Source of the DNA: Frigoribacterium sp. PhB24
GTDB lineage: Bacteria > Actinomycetota > Actinomycetes > Actinomycetales > Microbacteriaceae
Assembly: GCF_003755185.1 (NCBI RefSeq)
Contig: NZ_RKIC01000010.1
Span: 124,001 to 188,000, forward strand
Direction of reading: 5' to 3'
DNA length: 64,000 nucleotides
In this document: piece after piece, positions 50,934-59,522 of the stretch
Layout of the letters: every line of letters begins with the position of its first letter
How positions within the stretch are numbered: position 1 is the first letter of the stretch
Translations under genes and position numbers: made by a program
The notes under the pieces: model-generated
The model's database searches: none
What the model saw: only the letters and a program-made list of their open reading frames with translations
Told to the model about the DNA's origin: nothing

Positions 50934-51946
50934 GCGCCGGGCCCACCCGGGTGCTCGTGGTCGGCGACGCGAACCTCGACCTGGTCCTGACGGGCGACGT
51001 CGTCCCGCGGTTCGGACAAGAGGAGCAACTGCTCGAGTCGAGCCGCCTGGTGCTCGGCAGCTCGGCCGGCATCGTGGCCCACGGTCTCGCGCGGCTGGGG
51101 GTCGAGACGACCCTGGTCGCCTGCGTCGGCGACGACGACTTCGGCCGGGTCACGACGGAGCGGCTGCGCGAGGGCCACGTCGACACCTCGGGCGTGCGGA
51201 TCGTCGAGGGCGCGGCGACCGGACTGTCGGTGATCCTCTCCGCGCCGCACGACCGCTCGATCCTCACCGACACCGGGGCCATGACGTCGGTGCGCGGCGC
51301 CGACGTCCGAGCGGCCCTGGCGGCCGCCCGGGCCGACGGGCGGCCGTTCGGCCACCTGCACGTCGCGTCGTGGTTCCTGCTGCCCGGCCTCGCGGCCGAG
51401 CTGCCCGCCCTGTTCGCCGAGTCGCGAGCCGACGGGCTGACGATCAGCCTCGACACGAACTGGGACCCCGCGGGTCGGTGGCAGGGACTCCGCGAGGCCC
51501 TGCCGCACGTCGACCTGTTCCTGCCGAACCGCGAGGAGCTGCGTGCCGTCGGCGCCGTGCTCGGCGCACCCACCGGTGACGGTCACGGCGGCGGCCACGA
51601 CGCCGGCCACGGCGACGGCCCCGCCGACGCGGACGACGTGGCCGCGGCGGCCACGATCGCCGCCCTCGGCCCCGCCGTCGTCGTCAAGGCGGGCCGGGAC
51701 GGGGGCTGGTCCCTCCGGCACGGCGGGCGACCCGTCTCGCACCCGGGACTCGTGCTCGACGTGGTCGACACCACGGGTGCCGGCGACAGCTTCGACGCCG
51801 GCTACCTCGCGGCCTGGACGGCCGGCGCCGACGACGAGGTCGAACGGCTCCGCTGGGCCACGACGGCGGGTTCGCTCTCGACCCGCGCCGCGGGCGGCAC
51901 CGGCTCGCAGGCCGCCCCCGACGACCTCGAGCGGGTGCCGGCGTGA
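50930..51946 (+). CDS. PfkB-family sugar kinase (ribokinase-like)
   Basis: 338 residues. VLVVGDANLDLVLTGDVVPRFGQE is the PfkB N-terminal signature with the substrate Asp, SSAGIVAHGLARLGVETTLVACVGDDDFG the lid/GG region, and DVVDTTGAGDSFDAGYLAAW the ATP site with the catalytic Asp in GAGD. A His/Gly/Asp-rich insert (GHGGGHDAGHGDG, about 218-230) is unusual. In context it may phosphorylate the imported sugar at C6 (AgaK-like); the ROK protein at 55677 is the other candidate. Confidence 0.9.
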   Translation: MSAGPTRVLVVGDANLDLVLTGDVVPRFGQEEQLLESSRLVLGSSAGIVAHGLARLGVETTLVACVGDDDFGRVTTERLREGHVDTSGVRIVEGAATGLSVILSAPHDRSILTDTGAMTSVRGADVRAALAAARADGRPFGHLHVASWFLLPGLAAELPALFAESRADGLTISLDTNWDPAGRWQGLREALPHVDLFLPNREELRAVGAVLGAPTGDGHGGGHDAGHGDGPADADDVAAAATIAALGPAVVVKAGRDGGWSLRHGGRPVSHPGLVLDVVDTTGAGDSFDAGYLAAWTAGADDEVERLRWATTAGSLSTRAAGGTGSQAAPDDLERVPA

Positions 51947-52872
51947 TCGTCGTCGCCGCCTTCAGTCCCTCGCTCGACACCGCCTACGTCGTCGACGACC
52001 TCGTGCTCGGACACCCGCACCGACCGTCACTCGTCCGTCGCGTCGCCGGCGGCAAGGCACTCAACATGGCCCGGGCCGCGTCCTCCCTGGGGGCGGAGGT
52101 CACGGCCGTGCCCGTACTCGGCGGCCGCATCGGCGACCTGGTGGCCGAGCTGCTCCGAGCGGACGGCGTCGACGCCGTCCCGGTGCCCGACGACGTCGCG
52201 ACCCGCGTCTGCGTGTCGATCGGCTCGGACTCCACCGGCGACCTGACCGAGGTCTACGAACACGCCGTGCCGGTGTCCGACGTCGTCGTCGACGCCGTCC
52301 TCGACTCCCTGCGGGCCGCCCTCGTGCCCGGCGCGTGGCTCTCCGTGTCGGGCAGCATGCCTCCCGACGCGGGCGACGACCTCGTGACCCGCCTCGCCGA
52401 CCTGGCCCGCGCCTCCTCGTCCCGGTTCGCGCTCGACACCCACGGCGAACCGCTGAGGCGCCTGCTCGCGGCGGGCACCGCGATCGACCTGCTGAAGATC
52501 AACCGCGAGGAGGCGCGGGTCGCCCTCGGCGCACCGGCCGACGCCGCGCTCGGATCGCTGGTCGACGCGCTGAGGGTGCGCACGCGTGGCGCCGTCGTGG
52601 TCACCGACGGGGCCGCGGGCTCGCTCGCCGCCGACGACACGGGCCGGTGGAGCGTCGCCCTGCCGACCACCGCGGGCCACCATCCCGTGGGGAGCGGCGA
52701 CTCGTTCCTCGGCGCGCTCGTCGCGGGGCTCGACGACGGCCGGCCCCTCGAGCAGGCGCTCGCCGCGGCCACGGGCGCGGGGGCCGCGAACGCCGAGGTG
52801 CCGGGGGCGGCCGTGTTCGACGCCCACCGGGCTCGGGAGATCGCCGACCTCGTACGGGTCGAAGCCGTCTGA
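51943..52872 (+). CDS. PfkB-family sugar-phosphate kinase (1-phosphofructokinase/tagatose-6-P kinase-like)
   Basis: 309 residues from GTG at 51943. FSPSLDTAYVVDDLVLG opens like FruK/LacC, RRVAGGKALNMARAASSLGAEVTAV is the LacC/FruK lid signature, and LLKINREEARVALGA is the K-x-N-x-x-E motif. The ATP site is HHPVGSGDSFLGALVAG, with GSGD instead of GAGD, acceptable in this subfamily. With the aldolase and SIS enzyme it completes tagatose-6-phosphate to tagatose-1,6-bisphosphate to trioses. Confidence 0.9.
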   Translation: MIVVAAFSPSLDTAYVVDDLVLGHPHRPSLVRRVAGGKALNMARAASSLGAEVTAVPVLGGRIGDLVAELLRADGVDAVPVPDDVATRVCVSIGSDSTGDLTEVYEHAVPVSDVVVDAVLDSLRAALVPGAWLSVSGSMPPDAGDDLVTRLADLARASSSRFALDTHGEPLRRLLAAGTAIDLLKINREEARVALGAPADAALGSLVDALRVRTRGAVVVTDGAAGSLAADDTGRWSVALPTTAGHHPVGSGDSFLGALVAGLDDGRPLEQALAAATGAGAANAEVPGAAVFDAHRAREIADLVRVEAV

Positions 52873-52952
52873 CGGTCGCCGGCACCCGTACCCGCTCCAC
52901 GCCCCTTCCCGCTCGACCTCACACCCCTTCCCCTCGACAGAGAGAGACCCCG

Positions 52953-54455
52953 ATGCAGTTCACCTTCGACTTCGACGACGCGACGTTCGCGGCCAACGTG
53001 ACCGCGCCTCCCCGTCGCACGGGCACCGGCTTCGTCGTCCCCGCCGGCCCCCTGGCCGTGCTGCACCCGTTCGGCGAGACCGAGTTCTACCGGCACGGCT
53101 GGAACTCGTGGAGCCCCAGCGGGTGGGCCCGCACCGACGGCGAGACCATCGGCATCAAGGACAGCCCCGAGCGGCTGCTGACCGCCGACGACGCCGCCGT
53201 CGAGACGCCGCACGCGCACTCGGGCAGCGCCGTGGGCGCCGTCGCCGGGCCCGACGGCAACGTGCTGCTGATCGGCGGCCTGGGCCTCGGCACACCCCGC
53301 GTCGGCGCCGACCGTGACGTGCTCTGGGCCCGGAACGAGGCGGACCTCGCAGAGTGGTTCGTCGCCTACGGCCCCGAACTCGAGGTGTTCGCCGACTACG
53401 CGAGCCTCGTCTCGGAGCGGCTCGGGCACCGCACCCGCGCGGCCGGCACGGTCTGGAGCAGCTGGTACTCGTTCTTCGAGTCGATCGACGAAGGGCTGAT
53501 CGCCCGCACGGTCGCCGACCTCGAGGGTCAGCCCGTCGACGTGTTCCAGATCGACGACGGCTGGGAGACGATCGTGGGCGACTGGGAGGCCGGCCCCGAC
53601 TTCCCGTCCGGCATGCAGGCCACCGCCGAGGGCATCGCGGCCCGCGGATTCCGCCCCGGCCTGTGGCTGGCCCCGCTGATCGCGCTGCCCGGCTCGACGA
53701 TCGCCCGGACCCGACCCGACCTCATGGTCCAGGGCGAGGACGGCCGCCCGCTCGTCGCCGGCCACAACTGGGAGTCGCACTACTACGCCCTCGACACGAC
53801 GCAGGCCGAGGTGCGCGACCACCTCCGCGAGGTCTTCGAGCGTGTCACGGGCTGGGGGTTCAGCTACCTCAAGCTCGACTTCATGTACGCCGGGGCCGTC
53901 ACGGGCGTCCGCAGCACCGACGTCCACCGGGAGGTCGCCTACCGCGACGCCCTGCAGCACATCCGCGACGTGGTGGGCGATGACACCTACCTGCTCGGCT
54001 GCGGCGTGCCGATGATCCCCTCGGTGGGCATCCTCGACGGCGCCCGGGTGGGGCCCGACACGGCCGCCGTGTGGGACAACGCCGAGCGGCCCCGTGACCC
54101 CTCGGGAGCGGGAGCGCTCAACTCGATCGTCTCGTCGGTGAACCGCGCCTGGATGAAGGGCCTCTACGAGGTCGACCCCGACTCGGTGTACTTCCGCAGC
54201 ACGAGGAGCCTGCTCGGCGAGCCCGAACGGCAGCTGCTGCGCGACACGGCGGCCGTGCTGGAGTTCCGGTCGACCTCCGACCCGATGGCGTGGCTCGACG
54301 AGGCCGAACGCGGCCTGCTCGCCGACTGGCTCTCCGAGCGGCCGACGGTCGAGCACGTCGGCCGGCACCGGTTCGTCGTCGACGGGCGCGAGGTCGACCT
54401 GTCGGCCGTCGTCACGGGCCGGCACGAGCCCGACCCGACGGCCGTCGCCGGCTGA
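52953..54455 (+). CDS. GH36-like alpha-galactosidase/alpha-N-acetylgalactosaminidase
   Basis: 500 residues, shorter than classical GH36 enzymes (about 700). A beta-rich N-terminal part (YRHGWNSWSPSGWART) is followed by a TIM barrel: VWSSWYSFFESIDE, VFQIDDGWETIVGDWE, FRPGLWLAPLIA, YLKLDFMYAGA with the nucleophile Asp309, and ARVGPDTAAVWDN with the probable acid/base Asp. No signal peptide, so it acts on imported oligosaccharides. AGAGAGAG precedes the ATG. Last gene of the operon that starts at 44554. Specificity for galactose or GalNAc cannot be told. Confidence 0.85.
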   Translation: MQFTFDFDDATFAANVTAPPRRTGTGFVVPAGPLAVLHPFGETEFYRHGWNSWSPSGWARTDGETIGIKDSPERLLTADDAAVETPHAHSGSAVGAVAGPDGNVLLIGGLGLGTPRVGADRDVLWARNEADLAEWFVAYGPELEVFADYASLVSERLGHRTRAAGTVWSSWYSFFESIDEGLIARTVADLEGQPVDVFQIDDGWETIVGDWEAGPDFPSGMQATAEGIAARGFRPGLWLAPLIALPGSTIARTRPDLMVQGEDGRPLVAGHNWESHYYALDTTQAEVRDHLREVFERVTGWGFSYLKLDFMYAGAVTGVRSTDVHREVAYRDALQHIRDVVGDDTYLLGCGVPMIPSVGILDGARVGPDTAAVWDNAERPRDPSGAGALNSIVSSVNRAWMKGLYEVDPDSVYFRSTRSLLGEPERQLLRDTAAVLEFRSTSDPMAWLDEAERGLLADWLSERPTVEHVGRHRFVVDGREVDLSAVVTGRHEPDPTAVAG

Positions 54456-54507
54456 TCGGTCCGGCTGATCGGCCCGGCGGGCCGGTCGGCGGGCCGGTCG
54501 GCGGGCC

Positions 54508-55680
54508 TCAGAGCCAGTGCCCGCCCCGCATGACCCGGCCGACCCGGCCCTGGTCGTCGAGCACGACGAGGTCGGCCCGGTCGCCGCGGCCGAGCCCCGC
54601 CCCGGCCAGCCCGAGGGAGGCCGCGGCGGTGGCGGACGACGCCCGCACGGCCTCGGGCAGCGAGACACCGTGCTCGCGCACCAGGCGCGTGACGCCGGCC
54701 CCGACGGTACCCGTGCTGCCGGCCAGCGAGGAGCCGTCCGCGAGCATCGCCACGCCGTGTTCGACGACGACCTCGGAGCCCGCGATCGAGTACCGGCCGT
54801 CGGACCAGCCCGTGGCGGCCATGGCGTCCGAGACGAGCACGAGACGACCCGAGGAGGCGCGGCGTGCGATCTCGACGGCGTCCCTCGAGACGTGCTGACC
54901 GTCGAGGATGAGCTCCACGGCGAGGCGGTCGTCGGTCAGCGCGGCACCGGCCAGGCCCGGTTCGCGGTGGTGCAGCGGTCTCATGCCGTTGTAGACGTGG
55001 GTGACCACGGTCGCCCCGGCGTCGGCGGCCGCGTGGGCCTCGGCGGCCGTGCAGTCCGAGTGTCCGAGCGCGACCACCACGCCGCGGTCGACGAGCAGGC
55101 GGATCGCGTCGACCGCGCCGGGCAGCTCGGGGGCGATGGTCACCAGACGGACGGTGCCCCGGGCGGCCTCGAGCAGGGCCTCGACCTCGGCGGGCTCCGG
55201 CGACCGCAGCAGACCGGGGTCGTGAGCGCCTCGCCGTTCCACCGAGAGCCAGGGCCCTTCGAGGTGGACGCCGTCGAGCACCCCCTCCTCGACGAGCGGG
55301 GCGAGGACGCCCAGGGCCCGGACCGTCGCCTCCGACGAGGCCGTGGCGACGGAGGCCACGAGCCGCGTCGAGCCCGCTCGCTGGTGGTGGGCCGCGGCTC
55401 GGCGGGCCCCGGCCTCGTCGGCACCGCCGAAGTCGACGCCCAGCGCGCCGTGTACGTGCTGGTCGACGAATCCGGGCACGACGACGCCCTGGAGCCGCTC
55501 GAGGGGCAGGCGCACCAGGTCACCGGTCGGGGCCGGTCCGTCGCCCACGTCGACCACGAGGCCGTCACCCAGGGCGAGCCAGCCGGGGCCGTCGGCGCCC
55601 GTCGCCGTCACGATCCGGTCGGCGACGACGACCCGGTCGGCCGTGCCCCGCGGCCCGGCCGCGTCGTCCCGGCGGCTCAC
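54508..55680 (-). CDS. nagA: N-acetylglucosamine/galactosamine-6-phosphate deacetylase
   Basis: 390 residues from GTG at 55678 (GTGA overlap with the ROK gene). Amidohydrolase fold: VVPGFVDQHVHGALGVDF (metal HxH), GVHLEGPWLS (metal Glu), VALGHSDCTAAE and VTHVYNGMRPLHHREPG (metal His, substrate loop), LVSDAMAATG (catalytic Asp) and an N-terminal small beta domain. Removes acetate from the 6-phosphorylated amino sugar. It converges on the GH36-like gene; the 52-base gap carries GGGCCGGTCGG repeats that could form a weak hairpin. Confidence 0.92.
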   Translation of the reverse strand: MSRRDDAAGPRGTADRVVVADRIVTATGADGPGWLALGDGLVVDVGDGPAPTGDLVRLPLERLQGVVVPGFVDQHVHGALGVDFGGADEAGARRAAAHHQRAGSTRLVASVATASSEATVRALGVLAPLVEEGVLDGVHLEGPWLSVERRGAHDPGLLRSPEPAEVEALLEAARGTVRLVTIAPELPGAVDAIRLLVDRGVVVALGHSDCTAAEAHAAADAGATVVTHVYNGMRPLHHREPGLAGAALTDDRLAVELILDGQHVSRDAVEIARRASSGRLVLVSDAMAATGWSDGRYSIAGSEVVVEHGVAMLADGSSLAGSTGTVGAGVTRLVREHGVSLPEAVRASSATAAASLGLAGAGLGRGDRADLVVLDDQGRVGRVMRGGHWL

Positions 55681-56618
55681 GCCGCGCCTCCGGCCGGCAG
55701 GGTCTCGAGCGCTCCCCGGTCGTGGAGGGCCTGCTCGGCCAGGAGGGCGGCGCCCACCATCGCGGCCCCGTCGCCGTGTGCGGCGGGCACCAGGGCGGGG
55801 CGACGCGAGTGCGCGAGGCGCTCGTCGAGTGCCGAGCCGAGGGGGTCGAAGAGCACCGCGCCGGCCCCTGCCAGCCCGCCGCCCACGACGAGTGTGGTGG
55901 GGGCCGCGACGGCCGCGATCCACGCGAGGCAGTCGGCGAGCACCTCGACCAGCTCGCGCCAGGCCGCGCTCGCCTCGGGCTCGCCCGCCCGGACGCGCGC
56001 CACGACGGCGAGGGCGTTCGCGGCGCCCGTGCGCCGCGCGAGACCGCCGGCCGAGGCCACCTCCTCGACTCGCAAGCCGGCGAGGCGCCCCGAGGTCAGC
56101 ACGACCTGACCGATCTCGCCGGCCCATCCGCCCGCGACCAGGGCCACGCCCCGGTCGACGACGGCGGCCGCGAGACCGGTGCCGACGGGGACGAACGCGA
56201 GGCCGCCCGAGACGCCCGCCCCGGCGCCCGTGGCCGCCTCGGCGAGGGCCCCGGCGCGGACGTCCTGCCCGAAACCCACGGGCAGCGAGGAGGCGCGCTC
56301 GACGAGGGCGCGCAGGGGTGCGTCGCGGAAGCCGACGTTGGTCGAGGCGACGGCCGTCCCGGCGTCGTCGTCCACGATCCCCGGCACGACGAGGCCGACG
56401 GCGTCGACCCGGCCGACACCGCGAGCGGCATCGACGAGACCGGCGACGGTCGCCGCGGTCCCGAGCCCGTCGTGGTCGTCGCGGGGGGTCGGGACCCGTC
56501 GTTCCCAGAGGGGGCGGTCGGACCGGCCGATCTCGACCAGCCGGGCCTTGACGGTCGTGCCACCGACGTCGACGCCGAGCACTCGGGGCCGGGCGTCGCC
56601 GGGGGGAGGGGTGGTCAT
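55677..56618 (-). CDS. ROK-family sugar kinase lacking the zinc motif
   Basis: 313 residues. VLGVDVGGTTVKARLVEIG is the ATP phosphate-1 loop; GFGQDVRAGALAEA holds the catalytic Asp; LAFVPVGTGLAAAVVDRG and the C-terminal LVVGGGLAGAGAVL fit ROK. The usual zinc motif CxCGxxGC is absent (replaced by LTSGRLAGL), and the ExGH motif preceding it reads GEIGQ, so the metal site is lost. Probably a GlcNAc/GalNAc kinase (NagK/AgaK-like). ATG at 56616-56618 with GAGGACATTCC upstream; first gene of the operon with nagA, divergent from deoR. Confidence 0.87.
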   Translation of the reverse strand: MTTPPPGDARPRVLGVDVGGTTVKARLVEIGRSDRPLWERRVPTPRDDHDGLGTAATVAGLVDAARGVGRVDAVGLVVPGIVDDDAGTAVASTNVGFRDAPLRALVERASSLPVGFGQDVRAGALAEAATGAGAGVSGGLAFVPVGTGLAAAVVDRGVALVAGGWAGEIGQVVLTSGRLAGLRVEEVASAGGLARRTGAANALAVVARVRAGEPEASAAWRELVEVLADCLAWIAAVAAPTTLVVGGGLAGAGAVLFDPLGSALDERLAHSRRPALVPAAHGDGAAMVGAALLAEQALHDRGALETLPAGGAA

Positions 56619-56679
56619 GGAATGTCCTCTCACGGATACTGATCGTCGGAGGAACGACCGCGTGAGCGATGACCTCCGA

Positions 56680-56699
56680 TTCGATCATCTTCGATCATT
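56680..56699. promoter_or_regulatory. Candidate DeoR operator, 10-bp direct repeat
   Basis: TTCGATCATC is followed directly by TTCGATCATT between the divergent ROK/nagA operon and the deoR gene. It overlaps the -35 position of a plausible deoR promoter (-10 TAAGAT at 56715-56720). Related sites occur at 44485 and 58212. Confidence 0.5.
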
Positions 56700-56758
56700 C
56701 TGGCGGACGATCGCTAAGATCGGAGCGACGTCACCCGGCACCGTTCGAGGAGAGCCCC

Positions 56759-57556
56759 ATGACCCAGCAGCAACGCCTGAACGCCCTCCTCGAGCTCATC
56801 AGCGAGCGGGGCAACGTCTCGATCGCCGAGATCGGCGACGCCCTCGACATCTCGGCCGCGACGGCCCGCCGCGATCTCTCGACGCTGGCCGGCCAACGAC
56901 TCGTCACCCGGACACACGGTGGCGCGGCGGCGCTCGGCAGTGGCTACGAGCTGCCGTTGCAGTACAAGATCGCGCGCCAGGCCGAGGCGAAGGTCGCGAT
57001 CGCGAAGGCGACGGCCGCTCTGATCCAGGTCAGCGACACGGTCGGGGTCAACGGGGGCACGACGACGAGCGAGGTCGCCCGTGAGCTCGGCCGCAGCGAA
57101 CGGTTCGTCCGCGGCGACGGCGACGACGGCGTCACCATCGTGACGAACGCCCTGAACATCGCCTACGAGCTCTCGGTGCGGCCCCACGTCAAGATCGTCG
57201 TCACGGGTGGCGTGTCGCGTCGGCAGTCGTACGAACTCGTGGGGCCGATGGTCACGGCGTCGTTGGCCGAGATGGCCCTCGACGTGGCGGTGCTCGGCGT
57301 CGACGGACTCACCGGCCGCTTCGGGGCGACCACGGTCCACGAGGGCGAGGCCGACGTCAGCCGCCAGTTCGCCTCCGTGGCGAAGAAGGTCGTGGTCGTC
57401 GCCGACAGCACCAAGCTCGGCCGGTCCACCTTCGCCCGCATCGCGCCCCTGTCGGTGGTCGACGTGCTCGTGACCGACGTCGCCGTCGAGCCCGAACTTC
57501 GTCGAGAGCTCGAGGCCGCCGGGGTCGAGGTGGTCGTCGCGTCCGCGACCGCCTGA
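56759..57556 (+). CDS. DeoR-family transcriptional regulator (AgaR/GlcR-like)
   Basis: 265 residues. N-terminal DeoR helix-turn-helix (RLNALLELISERGNVSIAEIGDAL, then ISAATARRDLSTLAGQRLVTRTHGGA, the family hallmark) and a C-terminal sugar-phosphate-binding DeoRC domain (VGVNGGTTTSEVARELG, VVVTGGVSRRQSYELVGPM, GVDGLTGRFGATTVHEGEADV, VVVADSTKLGRSTF). Probably derepressed by a phosphorylated intermediate of the amino-sugar pathway. GAGGAG lies nine bases before the ATG at 56759. Confidence 0.93.
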   Translation: MTQQQRLNALLELISERGNVSIAEIGDALDISAATARRDLSTLAGQRLVTRTHGGAAALGSGYELPLQYKIARQAEAKVAIAKATAALIQVSDTVGVNGGTTTSEVARELGRSERFVRGDGDDGVTIVTNALNIAYELSVRPHVKIVVTGGVSRRQSYELVGPMVTASLAEMALDVAVLGVDGLTGRFGATTVHEGEADVSRQFASVAKKVVVVADSTKLGRSTFARIAPLSVVDVLVTDVAVEPELRRELEAAGVEVVVASATA

Positions 57557-57603
57557 CCGCGAACGACCTGCCCGAGCGATGCCGCCCCGCCCCTGCCTGC
57601 CCC

Positions 57604-57666
57604 CACCCCGCCACCCCGCCATCCCGCCCCCCCCATCCCCCCACCCCGCCACCCCGCCATCCCGCC
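57604..57666. repeat. Two exact 25-bp direct repeats in a C-rich tract
   Basis: The 25-base unit at 57604-57628 (CACCCCGCC-ACCCCGCC-ATCCCGCC) recurs exactly at 57642-57666, separated by 13 C-rich bases; each unit is itself three 8-9-base subrepeats. It directly follows the deoR gene. Confidence 0.8.
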
Positions 57667-57720
57667 AGGATGTGGGCACAGCACCATGCTTAAACCTGGC
57701 GGTGTGCCCACGTCCTGGCG
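57663..57720. repeat. Long intergenic hairpin, 23-bp arms
   Basis: The 23 bases from 57663 (CGCCAGGATGTGGGCACAGC...) pair with 57698-57720 at 20 of 23 positions around a 12-base A+T-rich loop (ATGCTTAAACCT). It may terminate deoR transcription; the lack of a T-run and the length suggest a mobile-repeat-like hairpin instead. Confidence 0.7.
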
Positions 57721-58182
57721 TTGTGGGGCGGCCTGAGCTGGTTGCCGAGGTCTCGGAGGGTTCCGGCGAGGGGAAGGCGCAGGGCGACGACGAGCACGTC
57801 GACCACGAGCGCACCTGCGAGGCCGTGCGGACCGTCCTCATGCGTCTCGCGGCCGAACAGTGCGAGCAGAACGAGCGCATGGCGGCGAGCGTGCGAAGGC
57901 CCTCGAGGGGAGCCGAGGAGGCGCGGTGCCGGCCCCGCGAGCCAGAGCCGCGAGGTCACGCGATGCGCCCGGACGGCGTGCAGGCCCGAGCAGACCAGGG
58001 CGGTCTCGAGGCGTCCTCTGGCTGCCGGATCTCGCCCCGTGACTTCGTCGCGTCGCTCGCGCCTCCCTCGTCCAGGCTCCCTCGTCCACGCCTCGTCGTG
58101 AGGCGTCCGTCGGCCGGGGTGATGTGTTTCGGGGGAGTTAAACCTCTCGCAGCGGTCTTTTACTGAGCGGTCGTGCGCCTTA
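57721..58182. other. Intergenic region without a recognised gene
   Basis: Open frames exist on both strands, including a hydrophobic minus-strand one ending at 57690, but none has a credible start, ribosome binding site or recognisable domain. Two copies of the GGAGGCGCG motif (57917, 58058) occur. It may be the remains of a lost gene. Confidence 0.4.
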
Positions 58183-58221
58183 TTGTCGTTTCATGAGCGA
58201 TTCGGCTACGTTTGAATCATC
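58183..58221 (+). promoter_or_regulatory. Promoter and candidate operator of the second sugar operon
   Basis: TTGTCG (58183-58188), 18 bases, TACGTT (58207-58212) forms a plausible promoter for the gene at 58246. TTGAATCATC (58212-58221) overlaps its end and matches the TTCGATCATC repeat at 56680 in 8 of 10 positions. Confidence 0.45.
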
Positions 58222-58245
58222 TTCACGCAAAGGAGCGGTGACACG

Positions 58246-59502
58246 ATGACCAACAACCCCTCGCACCAGTCGACGGGCGCGACTGCCGCGCTGCGCGTCG
58301 GCGTGGTCGGAGTCGGGCAGCGCGCCTACATCGCGCACCACGTGGCGACCGCCGGTGACGCCGCCGAACTCGTCGCCGCCGCCGACACGACGCCCGAGGG
58401 TCGCGGCCGGGCCGCCGAACAGTTCCCCGGTGCCCGGGTCGTGGCGTCGCACCACGACCTCGTCGGACTCGTCGACGCGGCGATCGTGACGACACCGGAC
58501 GCCACCCACGCCGCCGTCGCGATCGACCTGCTCCGGGCCGGGATCGCGGTGTACCTCGAGAAACCGCTCGCGACGACCGTCGCCGACGCCGACGCGATCC
58601 TCACCGTGGCGGCCGAGACGGGGACGCCGCTCTACGTCGGGCACAACTTCCGGCACGCCGCCGTGGTGCGACTGATGCACGACGTCATCGCGCGCGGTGA
58701 GATCGGCGAGGTGAAGTCCGTCTGGGTGCGGCACTTCGTCGGCAACGGCGGTGACTACTACTTCAAGGACTGGCACGCCGACCGCTCGCAGACGGGCACG
58801 CTGCTGCTGCAGAAGGCGAGTCACGACATCGACGTCGTGCACCTGCTGGCCGGTGCCTACACACGGCGCGTGGTGGGCATGGGCGACCTCATGGTCTACG
58901 GCGAGGTCGAGGACCGACACGAGCGGCCCGGTCAGACCGTGGACGACTGGTTCTCGTTCGAGAACTGGCCGCCGGCGTCGGCGACCGGCCTGAACCCGGT
59001 CGTCGACGTCGAGGACGTCTCGATGATGATGATGACGCTCGACAACGGCGTGATGGCGAGCTACCAGCAGTGCCACTTCACACCCGACTACTGGCGCAAC
59101 TACACCGTCATCGGCACCGAGGGGCGGCTCGAGAACGTCGGCGACACCGGGGGCGGAGTCGTCAAGGTCTGGAACCGCCGGCACGACTGGCAGGTGGCCG
59201 GCGACGTCGAGTACCCGATCGACGGCGTCGAGGCCGGGCACGCGGACGCGGACGTCGCCGCCGTGACCGAGTTCCTCGCCTTCGTCGCCCGGGGGGTGCC
59301 ACCGACGCTCTCGCCTGTCGCCGCCCGCGCCGCCGTCGCGGCCGGCGCCCTCGCCGCCGAGTCGCTGCGCGACGGCTCGACGCCGCGTGACGTGCCCCGC
59401 CTTCCCGACGCCGTGCTCGACCACTTCGCCCGGCTCACCGCCGGCGGCTCGGCCCCCACCTCCTCGACCACTCCGTCGTCACACGCCCCCGCGGCCTCCT
59501 GA
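58246..59502 (+). CDS. Gfo/Idh/MocA-family NAD-dependent oxidoreductase (possibly GH109-like)
   Basis: 418 residues. Rossmann opening VGVVGVGQRAYIAHHVAT, catalytic EKPLATTVADAD (Lys of EKP), and the C-terminal beta-sheet domain with FKDWHADRSQTGTLLLQKASHDIDVVHLL. Members oxidise sugars or cyclitols, or, in GH109, hydrolyse alpha-N-acetylgalactosaminides by an NAD-dependent mechanism. The WHADRSQTGT...HDID segment and the amino-sugar context make the GH109-like option worth testing. AAGGAG lies 12 bases before the ATG. First gene of the operon to 62782. Confidence 0.85.
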   Translation: MTNNPSHQSTGATAALRVGVVGVGQRAYIAHHVATAGDAAELVAAADTTPEGRGRAAEQFPGARVVASHHDLVGLVDAAIVTTPDATHAAVAIDLLRAGIAVYLEKPLATTVADADAILTVAAETGTPLYVGHNFRHAAVVRLMHDVIARGEIGEVKSVWVRHFVGNGGDYYFKDWHADRSQTGTLLLQKASHDIDVVHLLAGAYTRRVVGMGDLMVYGEVEDRHERPGQTVDDWFSFENWPPASATGLNPVVDVEDVSMMMMTLDNGVMASYQQCHFTPDYWRNYTVIGTEGRLENVGDTGGGVVKVWNRRHDWQVAGDVEYPIDGVEAGHADADVAAVTEFLAFVARGVPPTLSPVAARAAVAAGALAAESLRDGSTPRDVPRLPDAVLDHFARLTAGGSAPTSSTTPSSHAPAAS

Positions 59503-59522
59503 CGAACCGAAAGGACAGCACC

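Noticed and set aside
57604-57666. Possible CRISPR-like repeats
   Set aside because: Only two units, low-complexity C-rich sequence, no spacers and no cas genes.
57690-57959. Hydrophobic 89-codon minus-strand ORF
   Set aside because: It runs into the hairpin at 57663-57720, has no ribosome binding site and no recognisable family.
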